64,000 bases of DNA from Astragalus membranaceus (Eukaryota > Streptophyta > Magnoliopsida > Fabales > Fabaceae). Positions 55,953 through 64,000 of the stretch are shown piece after piece. The position numbers and the translations under genes were made by a program. The notes beneath the pieces were generated by a model. That model did no database searches. It was not told where the DNA came from and worked only from the letters and a program-made list of their open reading frames with translations. Where the stretch lies: assembly GCA_039519185.1 (NCBI GenBank), contig CM076850.1:158578462-158642461 (forward strand). The letters run 5' to 3'. Numbering within the stretch: position 1 is the first letter of the stretch; each line of letters begins with the position of its first letter.

Positions 55953-58900
55953 TTTTTCTTTTGCAGGTGCGTAGACTATCCAAAAAGGGTAATGTATGGA
56001 TGGTAGACAGTGGTTGCTCAAGACATATGACTGGTGATGCCTCACTATTCTTGAAGTTAAGCAACAAAGCTAGTGGTTCTGTGAAGTTCGCCAACAATGA
56101 AACTGCTCGCGTAATAGGTAAAGGTTGTGTGGGTAAGGAAAACACAATCAAAATTAAAAATGCTTTATTAGTTGAAGGTGTTAAATTTAATTTATTAAGT
56201 GTAAGTCAACTATGTGATAATGACTTTGATGTTTACTTTTCAAAAACTAAATGCCTTATTATTCATGAAGCTTCTAACTTTCAAATTGTCGGCTTTCGTG
56301 AAAACAATGTCTACTATGTTGATTTTGACAATGTTAGTGATGATATAGTATGCATGCCTTCTTTACTTGATGATGTTGACTTGTGGCATAGACGCTTAGG
56401 ACATGCTAGCATGGAACTTTTATCTAAATTATGTGCAAATAAACATGTTAGAGGTCTACCTAAGCTTAAGTATGAAAAAGGACAGCTATGTGACGCATGT
56501 CAATTAGGTAAGATGCATAAAACCTCCTTCAAATCAAAACCTGTTATTTCTACCAAACATGTGCTTGAATTGTTACATCTTGATTTTTTTGGTGAAATTG
56601 ATGTTGTAAGTCTAGGTGGAGCCAAGTATGTGTTCGTAATTGTTGATGATTATTCTAGATATACTTGGGCTATTTTACTTGCTAATAAAAGTGATGCTTT
56701 TAACGAGTTTGCTAAGCTGTGCAGAAAATTACAAAATGAGAAGAACTTAGCTATCAAAGAAATAAGAAGCGATCATGGAGGAGAGTACGAAAACTCTTCA
56801 TTCAAATCTTGGTGTGAAAAGCATGGTATTCATCACAACTTTTCAGCTCCAAGGACTCCTCAACAAAATGGCGTGGTGGAAAGGAAAAACAGGACCATAC
56901 AAGAGATATGTAGAACAATGCTAAATGAGCACAATCTTCCTAAATATTTTTGGGGTCACGCAGTTGATACAGCATGCCATGTGCTAAACCGAGTTTATCT
57001 AAGGCCTTCTCTCAACAAGACGCCCTATGAATTGTGGAATGGTAGAGCTCCAAACATTTCATACTTCAAAGTTTTTGGAAGTAAGTGCTATATTTTAAAC
57101 ACAAAGGACAAGTTGGGTAAGTTTGATGCAAAATCAACTGAAGGTATTTTTATGGGTTATTCTAGTCATAGTAGAGCTTATATTGTTTATAACAAAGTTG
57201 ATAAATGTATGCAAGAATCTATTCATGTTTCTTTTGATGAGACTAACCCCTTTGCTAAGAAAGTTGATGATGAAGATGAAGTTGTCGAAGTTGACAAAAG
57301 CAGAATGCCTGATCCTAACAGTGAAAGTGCCAAAGAAAAGGAGGTGGAAGTAGAACCTCAAGAAATAGCTGAATTGGAACGAGAGCCCCAAGACACTAAT
57401 GATCATCTCCATGGAAGAACACATGATGACTTGCCTAAAGCTTGGAAATCAGTTCGAGATCATCCCATGGAGCAAATTATTGGTAGTCCATCAAAGGGGG
57501 TAACAACTCGCTCTTCTCTTAATCTTTTATGCTTTCAAAGTGCTTATGTCTCTCAAATAGTCCCTAGTAACATAAAAGAGGCTCTAGGTGATCCAGAATG
57601 GGTTGTGTCAATGCAAAAAGAACTTGAACAATTTGAACGAAACAAAGTTTGGCATTTAGTCGAAAAACCTGTTGATAGAACTGTTATTGGAACTAAATGG
57701 GTTTTTCGCAACAAACTTGATGAAAACGGTGTTATTTTATTAAACAAAAGTCGTTTAGTTGTTCAAGGTTATAATCAAATTGAAGGGGTGGATTTTGAAG
57801 AAACTTTTGCTCCAGTGGCTAGATTGGAATCCATTCGTATTATACTAGCCTTTGCTAGCCATATGGATTTCAAACTACACCAAATGGACGTCAAAAGTGC
57901 CTTCCTCAATGGATTTTTAGAAGAGGAAGTATATGTAAAACAACCTCCTGGTTTTGAAGATTTTAAAAATCCAAATCATGTTTTTAAACTTGACAAAGCC
58001 CTTTATGGATTAAAACAAGCCCCTAGAGCTTGGTATGAGAGATTAAGCAAACATTTAATTGCAAATGGTTTCAAAAAGGGTAAGCTTGATTCTACCTTAT
58101 TCCTTAAAACCAAAGGCAAACATCTCATTGTAGTTCAAATTTATGTTGATGATATCATTTTTGGATCTACTAATGATGAATTGTGCAAGGAGTTTTCTGA
58201 CATGATGACTAGTGAGTTTGAAATGAGCATGATGGGTGAACTAAACTTCTTTTTGGGACTCCAAGTGAAACAAATGAAAGAGGGAATATTCATAAGTCAA
58301 AGCAAATTCTCAAAAGAACTACTCAAGAAATTTGGCATGAGTGATGCAAAGACAATTGGCACTCCAATGGCAACTGCTACAAAATTAGACAAGGATGAAC
58401 AAGGTAAACCGGTAAATGAAACAATGTATCGAGGTATGATCGGTAGTCTTTTATATTTAACTGCTTCCCGACCTGATATTATGTATTCTGTATGCCTGTG
58501 TGCTCGATTTCAAGCATGTCCAAAAGAATCTCATTTCAAAGCTGTAAAACGGATTCTTAGATATGTGAAGGGAACCACAGATTTTGGATTGTGGTACCCG
58601 AAATCGAGTCACTTTGATTTGGTCGGATTTTCTGATGCTGATTTTGCTGGTTGTACCTTAGATAGAAAAAGTACTAGTGGAACGTGTCATTTCTTAGGTC
58701 CTTGTTTAACTTCTTGGTCTAGTAAGAAGCAGAACAGTGTTGCTTTATCCACCGCTGAAGCCGAATATGTGGCGGTTGGGAATTGCGTCGCACAAGTTCT
58801 GTGGATGAAACAAACTTTAGAAGATTTTGGTCTGTTGTATGACAATGTGCCTGTTTTATGTGATAATACCAGTGCTATTAATATTGCTAAGAACCCCATC

Positions 58901-59092
58901 CAACACTCTAGGACGAAACATATTGAGATTAGACATCACTTTATTAGAGATCATGTTTCTAGGGGGAGCATAGAATTAAAATTTGTAGGCACTGATGACC
59001 AACTAGCGGACATCTTCACAAAACCATTAGCCGAAGCTCAATTTTGTAAAATCCGAAGAGAGCTAGGTATGCTTGATCTTTCTAGTTTGTGA
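55949..59092 (+). CDS. pol: SIRE pol: protease, integrase, RT, RNase H
   Basis: 1047 codons open without ATG at the start, so it is translated as a Gag-Pol extension. Protease VDSGCSRHMTGD with catalytic Asp at about residue 20. GAG-pre-integrase zinc domain LWHRRLGHAS...CDACQLGK. Integrase core with LHLDFFGEI (about 212), IRSDHGGEYE (about 274) and TPQQNGVVERKNRT (about 311). A variable acidic linker. Copia RT with GTKWVFRNKLDENG, QMDVKSAFLNGFL, ALYGLKQAPRAWYE and the active site YVDDIIFGS (about 732). RNase H with GFSDADFAGC, STAEAEYVA, LCDNTSAI and HIEIRHHFIRD. Order INT before RT is diagnostic of Ty1-copia. All catalytic residues are present and the length is normal, so the element could be active if expressed. 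Confidence 0.95.
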   Translation: MIFLLQVRRLSKKGNVWMVDSGCSRHMTGDASLFLKLSNKASGSVKFANNETARVIGKGCVGKENTIKIKNALLVEGVKFNLLSVSQLCDNDFDVYFSKTKCLIIHEASNFQIVGFRENNVYYVDFDNVSDDIVCMPSLLDDVDLWHRRLGHASMELLSKLCANKHVRGLPKLKYEKGQLCDACQLGKMHKTSFKSKPVISTKHVLELLHLDFFGEIDVVSLGGAKYVFVIVDDYSRYTWAILLANKSDAFNEFAKLCRKLQNEKNLAIKEIRSDHGGEYENSSFKSWCEKHGIHHNFSAPRTPQQNGVVERKNRTIQEICRTMLNEHNLPKYFWGHAVDTACHVLNRVYLRPSLNKTPYELWNGRAPNISYFKVFGSKCYILNTKDKLGKFDAKSTEGIFMGYSSHSRAYIVYNKVDKCMQESIHVSFDETNPFAKKVDDEDEVVEVDKSRMPDPNSESAKEKEVEVEPQEIAELEREPQDTNDHLHGRTHDDLPKAWKSVRDHPMEQIIGSPSKGVTTRSSLNLLCFQSAYVSQIVPSNIKEALGDPEWVVSMQKELEQFERNKVWHLVEKPVDRTVIGTKWVFRNKLDENGVILLNKSRLVVQGYNQIEGVDFEETFAPVARLESIRIILAFASHMDFKLHQMDVKSAFLNGFLEEEVYVKQPPGFEDFKNPNHVFKLDKALYGLKQAPRAWYERLSKHLIANGFKKGKLDSTLFLKTKGKHLIVVQIYVDDIIFGSTNDELCKEFSDMMTSEFEMSMMGELNFFLGLQVKQMKEGIFISQSKFSKELLKKFGMSDAKTIGTPMATATKLDKDEQGKPVNETMYRGMIGSLLYLTASRPDIMYSVCLCARFQACPKESHFKAVKRILRYVKGTTDFGLWYPKSSHFDLVGFSDADFAGCTLDRKSTSGTCHFLGPCLTSWSSKKQNSVALSTAEAEYVAVGNCVAQVLWMKQTLEDFGLLYDNVPVLCDNTSAINIAKNPIQHSRTKHIEIRHHFIRDHVSRGSIELKFVGTDDQLADIFTKPLAEAQFCKIRRELGMLDLSSL

Positions 59093-59289
59093 TTATGTGC
59101 TATGTGGTCCCTTTTTGATGAAAACAAAGGGGGAGAAATTATATGTGTTATATGAGAAATTATATGAGTATATGTGCTATGTGTTTATTCTTTTTGATGT
59201 ACTTTTATTTTTGCTTATGCTTAGGGGGAGCGCATGCTATGTGTATCTTGTCTTTCGCCTCCCTTTGCACAATGTAATTTGTTATCATC

Positions 59290-59303
59290 AAAAAGGGGGA
59301 GTT
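59290..59303 (+). other. SIRE polypurine tract
   Basis: AAAAAGGGGGAGTT immediately before the 3' LTR. The same sequence, on the minus strand, flanks the older SIRE-type LTR at 11782-11797. Other GGGGGAG runs at about 59128 and 59222 may act as extra tracts. Confidence 0.9.
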
Positions 59304-61183
59304 TGTTGAGCCAAGGGCAAACACTCCTTGTTTTGTATGATAACAAATTACAATTCTACTGATGATTTATTTGAGTTTAAGTGCAGGGCTAAATGAAAGC
59401 GTAAGGCGATGAACAAGAGCGTATCGGAATTTATCTTGAAGTTATAGAAGATTGGAGACGAAGTCGCTCAAGTCTTGAAGTTGCATGCCGTTTTACGTAG
59501 GACATATGTAAGGTCATTTTACTCACGCTTTTATAACATTAGCAATTGAGAGATGATGACCAATATTAAAATTGATTTTAGAAAATTGCTTCTCTAAAAA
59601 TTGTTTTGAAAAATGTTTTGGAAAAATTATTTTGCAAAAGAAAAAATTATTGTTGGCTCATGAGAGCATCAAAAAAATGCGCAACATTGCAAGGTCTTTT
59701 GTGTCTTTTTTGCGCAACATATAAAAGGCTTCTCTTAGGTTTTTTCCAAATACCAACACACTCTCCAATCACTCATTCAGCTGAAAACTCTCTCTCAAGC
59801 AAATCCTAGCCGTTTCATCTTCTTCCTTGCAAATTTGAGAGAAAAAAAAAAAAAAAATCCCTTGTGCATGCGATTTTGAGAGAAGAAAAATATCAAACCT
59901 TTGTTCTATCTTTTCCTTCTTCTCCCTTGCTAAAAGTGTGTTGATATCAAAAGTCTATTGTGCTGCGTTTTCATCATCATCTTGCGAAAGGAAGTGGTTC
60001 CAAAATCATCTTTGTTTTGTGCTTCATAATCCCCTTCTTTTGCGCATCAAGTAAGATCCTTTCATTATCTTGTGCAGCCATATTACTTGTGATTATCTTG
60101 AAAACTCTTTCTTATATTTTCGCAAATCCTTTTTCAATATTGAATACACTTTTCAATTCGCATATTGTTCCTAATCCTATCTTATTATCTTATGCGATTA
60201 TAGTTTTGGAAAAAAGGAAACCCTAAATTGAATTTTTGTTGATTATTTTTGAGTATCATATCTTGAGAGATACAGCCCTTATTCAGTATTATATTGTGTT
60301 TATCTTTTTGAGAAAAAAAAATTGGAAATATCTTTGTGCTAAATCTTTTCTTATTGTGCGTAATCTTATTTTGCGAAAACCAAATCCTAAACGATTGAAT
60401 CTTTGTTTTTGCGAAATATCCATTTAAAAGAAAAGAGAAGCTTTGTCAAATTAGTTAGTCACACTTGCTGGACTTGCTTTGAGTTTACTTTAAAAATCCT
60501 TGCCAAAAATTGTTTCGGTATAAAACTATTTTATTCTCTTATTAAAGAAGTTGTGGTTTATTAAGTTGGTATTGGATTATCATCTCTCTCATATTGCAAG
60601 TGTTATACTAACGTGGGTGATTTGATCATAGTTTGATTTGTATACTTTACTTCACTTGGTGTTGTTTATTGTGTTGAAATCCTGAGATAGGTTTCTTGGG
60701 TGATTCGTTCGGGGAGTTCGGATCGTTTGAAATCCTAGGCGGGGAGCTCGGGTTCTCAATCGGGGAGATTGAGAGGATTGAAGTGTTTGTAACGTGGGTG
60801 TGCGTTGTAAAACATTCTCTATTATAAAGGTTATCGTTCCCAAAGTCCGAAGGTTGAAAAGCCGGAGGCCGAGGAGTAGGACTTCAATCCGAACCTCGCT
60901 ATATCGCGGTGTACTTCTATCCCTATCTCTTTATTTATCTTTTATGCACTTTATTTATATTAATACTTACTGACCTTTAGCGTTCTTGTATCTATATTGA
61001 GGAGTGCATTTTGATTATTATTTCTTTTAAACAGGCTTGCGCAAACTAGCTAGTTGAAATACCTTTTCCGCAATTATTTTTAAACCAGCAAATCAAACTG
61101 TTTTCTGAAAGTTCTTAAAGAATTCTAGTTTGGCCAAAAACCTTATTCACCCCCCCCCTCTAAGGTTATTCTTTAGTCTAACA
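59304..61183 (+). repeat. SIRE 3' LTR
   Basis: 1880 bp; identical to the 5' LTR except for one substitution and two extra A's in the poly-A run near 59840-59856. Confidence 0.95.
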
Positions 61184-61188
61184 GGTTC
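61184..61188. other. SIRE target site duplication, right
   Basis: GGTTC, matching 52135-52139. Confidence 0.92.
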
Positions 61189-61497
61189 TTCAATGGATGG
61201 TACTATCTTCTTGAGATTGGAGTCTTCTTGCCCCAAAGATTCATACTTCTTTGTCCACGCCCTGGGTATAGGGGAGTCAGACGTGACAACGTCTGTGGTT
61301 GACGTTGTAACGTTTAACGGATCAGCTTCTTCTGATAACAACTCTTGAATCTCATCATTGCCCAGAATCTTCTCCAAGTGGTCATTATCTTTATTGAATT
61401 GCTTTTGAACCACATGGTCAAGGGCAACCACAAAAGAACATTCCTCTGTGTTAGGTTCTGGATACTTGAGTGCGTTGAGGACGTTGAACTTGACTTC
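61184..61497 (-). pseudogene. pol: Athila PR-RT linker, left part on the minus strand
   Basis: In frame with the protease upstream and with 52139-51861 downstream once the SIRE element is discounted. It reads EVKFNVLNALKYPEP, VVALDHVVQKQFNKD, then an acidic stretch with two palindrome-encoded words (LNVTTS, DVVTS) at 61315-61279, ending LKKIVPSIEE. It begins right after the TAA at 61498-61500 that truncates the protease frame. Confidence 0.85.
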
Positions 61498-62316
61498 TTA
61501 GTCATTGACCCTCATGATTAATTCTCCTTTCTGCACATCAATGAGTGTCCTTCCAGTGGCTAGAAATGGTCGCCCCAAGATGATAGGAACTTCCTTATCT
61601 GCATCAAAATCTAAAATAACAAAGTCCACTGGAAAAACAAATTTGTCAACTTTAATCAAAACATCTTCTAATATGCCTTCAGGATAAACTCTACTTTTGT
61701 CAGCCAATGTAAGACTTAAAGAAGTAGGTCTGGCAGTTCCTATACCAAGTTTTTCATAAATGGACTTGGGCATCAAGTTAATACTTGCCCCCAAGTCGCA
61801 TAAAGCTTTGCCAAGGTAAAAATCTCCAATGGAGCATGGTATAGTAAAACTGCCAGGATCTTTCAGTTTTCTAGGGAGTTTATTCTGCATGATTAAGCTA
61901 CATTCTTCAGTTAAAGCAATAGTTTCAAACTCCCCTAGCCTTCTTCGTTTGGTGATGATATCCTTTAGGAACTTAGCATAGTTTGGCATCTGCTGTAGAG
62001 CTTCAACCAAGGGAAGGTTTATGTGTAGCTGTTTTAGCATCTCCATGAACTTGCTGAATTGCTTGTCTTCATGAGCTTTCTTTAGTCTTTGAGGGTAGGG
62101 TGGAGGAGGATATTCAGGTACAAGCTTAGGAACAGTCTTGATTCCTGGTTCAGAGCTAGACGTTGTAACGTCTGGCTTAGACATCACAATATCTGGAATA
62201 TTCTTCTCTTTTTCTCCACCTTCGTTTTTCTCTTTTTCCTTGTCTGGCACCTCAGATTCCTTAGGCATAGATGGTTCTGGATACTCAGTGCCACTTCTTA
62301 ATGAGATAGCATTTAC
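61498..62316 (-). pseudogene. pro: Athila protease region
   Basis: The frame is open from after the TAG at 62317-62319 down to the TAA at 61498-61500. It begins with the typical Athila post-gag segment (VNAISLRSG), continues with YPPPPYPQRLKKAHEDKQFS, LHINLPLVEALQQMPNYAKF and an aspartic protease core ALCDLGASINLMPKSIYEKL (DLGAS in place of DTGAS is normal in Athila). PIILGRPFLATGRTLIDVQK follows, ending RVND. The following residues read EVKFN, so the stop replaces what is commonly a Gln codon, consistent with CAA to TAA. One palindrome (62158-62173) encodes PDVTTS. Confidence 0.88.
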
Positions 62317-63915
62317 CTATGCATTCACCACATCTTTACCATTTGACTTTGATGAAGATGGTGTTTCAGTTGTGGATGGAAGAGATCCATTCTGTCTTTG
62401 AGTAAGAGCTGAGGCTATCTGTCCAATTTGGTTCTCCAAAGTTTTGATTGAAGACTCATGGGTCTGTAAGGTCGCCCTACAATCACTTATGGAAGTTTTC
62501 ATCAAGGCTTCCAAATTGCTGTTGTTGTTATTCTGCGTATACTGCTTTTGTTGTTGAGGGGGAAATCCTGGGGGTATTGCAGGAGCAGCATCGCTAGCAT
62601 TCAAAGAATTGTTGTTCTTCCAACTAAAATTTGGGTGATTTCTCCAATTTGAATTGTAAAAGTTGGAGAAGGGACTGTTACCTTTGTTATGTGATACAAA
62701 GTTTACAGACTGAGGGTTATGGGGACACTCTTCGTAGACATGCCCTCCTTCACAATATACACACACTACTCCCCCAGATGGTGTTGGTTCAATAGCTGCA
62801 GCAGTCTGTGTTTCAGACGTTGCCACGTTTGGGGTACTCAAGTTTTTAATCATGTTGGTCAGAGAAGCAACCTGAGCAGAAAGGGCAGTTACTTCACTTA
62901 TCTCATGGACACCAGCCTTCTTTCCGGGAGTGAATCTATCAGAAGGCCAATGGGCATTGTGAGTGGCTATGTCTTCAATAAGTCTGCATGCCTCAGAGAA
63001 AGACATGTTTAATATGACACCGCCTGATGAAGCATCAAGTATAAGCCTGGTAGGTTGATCTAGTCCATTATAAAAAGTCTCCATTTGAATAACTACAGGA
63101 ATGCCATGGTGTGGGCACATTCTTAGTAATTCCTTCCATCTTTCCCAAGCCTCAAATAATGATTCCCCTTCCCTTTGTTTGAAGGAAGTGATGTCATTTC
63201 TTAACTTGGCATTTTTGTTGGGAGGGAAGTATTTTCCAAGAAATTTCTCAGCTAGCTCATCCCAAGTGTGAATTGAATTTGGCTCTAAGGAGTTCAACCA
63301 ATTCTTGGCCTTATCCTTAAGAGAATATGGAAATAGCTTCAGTCGGAAGGCATCTTCTGAGACTCCAGGGATGACAAAGTTGCTACATACATCCAAAAAT
63401 TGCCTTAGATGTGCATAAGGATCTTCTTGAGGAAAACCCCCAAATTGCCCTGCAGTCTGCAGCATTTGGAACATCATTGGCTTGAATTCAAAGTGACCAG
63501 TATGAATAGGTGGTCTTGCGATGCCTGTTTGTAAATGGGCAGGATTGAGTACGGCATAATCACGCATAGGCCTGTCTCTGTCATTGACCATGTCTTGTGG
63601 CCCTGCATTGATGAGTTGCTGTCTCTGCCAGTGTTCATCATCAACATAGGTTTCTGTATGAGTTTGTGGTCCACGACCACGTCCTCCAGCATCAGAGTGC
63701 CTTCCTCCTCTTGGAGTGCGTCCACCTCTAGAGCTTCTACCACCAGTACCATGTTCAGACATGATTGGTGGCTGAAATTGCTGTTGTTGTTGCTGCCTTC
63801 TTAACCTTTGTTGTCTCCTTAGTCGCCTGAAGGTTCTTTCCGGTTCTGGATAGAATTCAGGTTCAGATCCACTCCCTGGTTCTGTTGAACTAGAGCTTGA
63901 ACTGGAACTAAGCAT
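62317..63915 (-). CDS. gag: Athila gag
   Basis: ATG at 63915, 532 residues, TAG at 62317-62319. Ser/Gln/Arg-rich N-terminus with RGG-like repeats (RSSRGGRTPRGGRHSDAGGR, about 60-80), a Gag core (DPYAHLRQFLDVCSNFVI, LKLFPYSLKDKAKNWLNSLE, WDELAEKFLGKYFPP, SLFEAWERWKELLRMCPHHG) and a zinc-knuckle-like CVYCEGGHVYEEC at about 385. The stop falls in a segment (VVNA*VNAISLRSG) where a Gag-Pol reading normally continues, so it may be a mutation or a gag terminator. A palindrome-like ATACGCTGTAACGTTT (63914-63929) overlaps the start codon, and another lies at 62815-62830. Confidence 0.88.
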   Translation of the reverse strand: MLSSSSSSSSTEPGSGSEPEFYPEPERTFRRLRRQQRLRRQQQQQQFQPPIMSEHGTGGRSSRGGRTPRGGRHSDAGGRGRGPQTHTETYVDDEHWQRQQLINAGPQDMVNDRDRPMRDYAVLNPAHLQTGIARPPIHTGHFEFKPMMFQMLQTAGQFGGFPQEDPYAHLRQFLDVCSNFVIPGVSEDAFRLKLFPYSLKDKAKNWLNSLEPNSIHTWDELAEKFLGKYFPPNKNAKLRNDITSFKQREGESLFEAWERWKELLRMCPHHGIPVVIQMETFYNGLDQPTRLILDASSGGVILNMSFSEACRLIEDIATHNAHWPSDRFTPGKKAGVHEISEVTALSAQVASLTNMIKNLSTPNVATSETQTAAAIEPTPSGGVVCVYCEGGHVYEECPHNPQSVNFVSHNKGNSPFSNFYNSNWRNHPNFSWKNNNSLNASDAAPAIPPGFPPQQQKQYTQNNNNSNLEALMKTSISDCRATLQTHESSIKTLENQIGQIASALTQRQNGSLPSTTETPSSSKSNGKDVVNA

Positions 63916-64000
63916 ACGCTGTAACGTTTACCTGTTCACTCACAAAAACAACAAACAACACAGCAGAATTTTTTTTTTCACCTAGTGTTTTAATTCTTGT
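63916..64000 (-). other. Athila leader, cut by the window edge
   Basis: AAACAAC-rich leader on the plus strand upstream of gag. No PBS is reached before 64000. Confidence 0.6.

Larger units (their letters stand above)
52140..61183 (+). mobile_element. Complete SIRE-type Ty1-copia retrotransposon
   Basis: 9044 bp with all parts: LTR 52140-54017, PBS, gag, pol, PPT, LTR 59304-61183, and a perfect GGTTC target duplication. The LTRs differ by one visible substitution (a C to T, 52971/60135 region) and a poly-A run of 14 versus 16. It is therefore the youngest insertion in the window. Gag and pol are open and keep all catalytic motifs; pol lies one frame back from gag. It sits in antisense orientation within the Athila pol. 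Confidence 0.95.
43696..64000 (-). mobile_element. Athila-lineage Ty3-gypsy element, 5' end outside the window
   Basis: Minus-strand order from the right: gag (63915), PR, linker, RT, RNase H, integrase (to 49170), a third ORF (48647-46533), 3' untranslated region, PPT and 3' LTR (45195-43696). A young SIRE element (52140-61183) splits the PR-RT linker. When element and one target copy are discounted, gag through integrase lies in one phase, interrupted by three stops (about 62317, 61498, 51861). A 16-bp palindrome AGACGTTRTAACGTCT is spread through LTR, UTRs and coding parts. The 5' LTR and PBS lie beyond 64000. Confidence 0.92.

Noticed and set aside
55949..55972. Intron between SIRE gag and pol (TTTTTCTTTTGCAG)
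   Set aside because: The same bases encode a segment comparable to that of related elements, including the older copy near 12500, and no matching donor was found.

Overview
This window is plant nuclear DNA consisting almost entirely of LTR retrotransposons nested inside one another. No host gene could be supported. The combination of families points to a papilionoid legume with a large genome. These are an Ogre/Tat Ty3-gypsy element with its extra ORF1, dual RNase H and PRO-RT intron, an Athila element with its third ORF, SIRE-type Ty1-copia elements with LTRs of about 1.9 kb, and a small chromovirus. The species cannot be named from sequence alone.

Layout. 1-3.9 kb: AT-rich intergenic DNA with a 430-bp direct repeat carrying a tRNA-derived SINE, and a Helitron 3' terminus exactly at the start of the second copy. 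3.9-6.8 kb: a minus-strand fragment of a large gypsy LTR (termini TGTAACAYCCC/GGGTGTTACA, 'Tekay-like') that cuts into the 3' LTR of a decayed Reina-type chromovirus (6.8-9.4 kb, minus). 9.8-12.5 kb: 3' LTR and internal remnant of a minus-strand SIRE-type copia element. 12547-37452: a plus-strand Ogre (5' LTR, PBS, ORF1, gag, PR, intron, RT, RNase H, second RNase H, INT). Its RT is split by an 11.4-kb minus-strand Ogre relative that has both LTRs, PBS, PPT and a 5-bp target duplication but 6.2 kb of non-coding interior. 37453-43695: the Ogre pol runs into a Tekay-like LTR, and the 3' part of pol plus that LTR is repeated in tandem (offset about 4.81 kb). 43696-64000: a minus-strand Athila whose pol is split by a complete, very young, plus-strand SIRE element (52140-61183, target duplication GGTTC, LTRs differing by one visible substitution and two A's).

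Order of events read from the nesting: decayed copia and chromovirus first; Ogre into the copia; the non-autonomous Ogre into the Ogre RT; pol/LTR tandem duplication; Athila into the second duplicated LTR; SIRE into Athila last. Only the SIRE element looks potentially autonomous. The Ogre carries one stop and two frameshifts, and the Athila carries three in-frame stops.

The most striking unexplained signal is that each family carries its own short palindrome scattered through its sequence. Athila has AGACGTTRTAACGTCT about 20 times, in the LTR, UTRs and all coding regions, read in all three frames. The minus-strand copia LTR has ATAATCGATTAT nine times in about 320 bp. The Tekay-like LTR has GCGCACGRNCCGTGCGC as paired dyads. 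The Ogre elements have a 65-70-bp cassette bounded by CTACGTA/TACGTAG. The motifs differ between families but the arrangement is alike.
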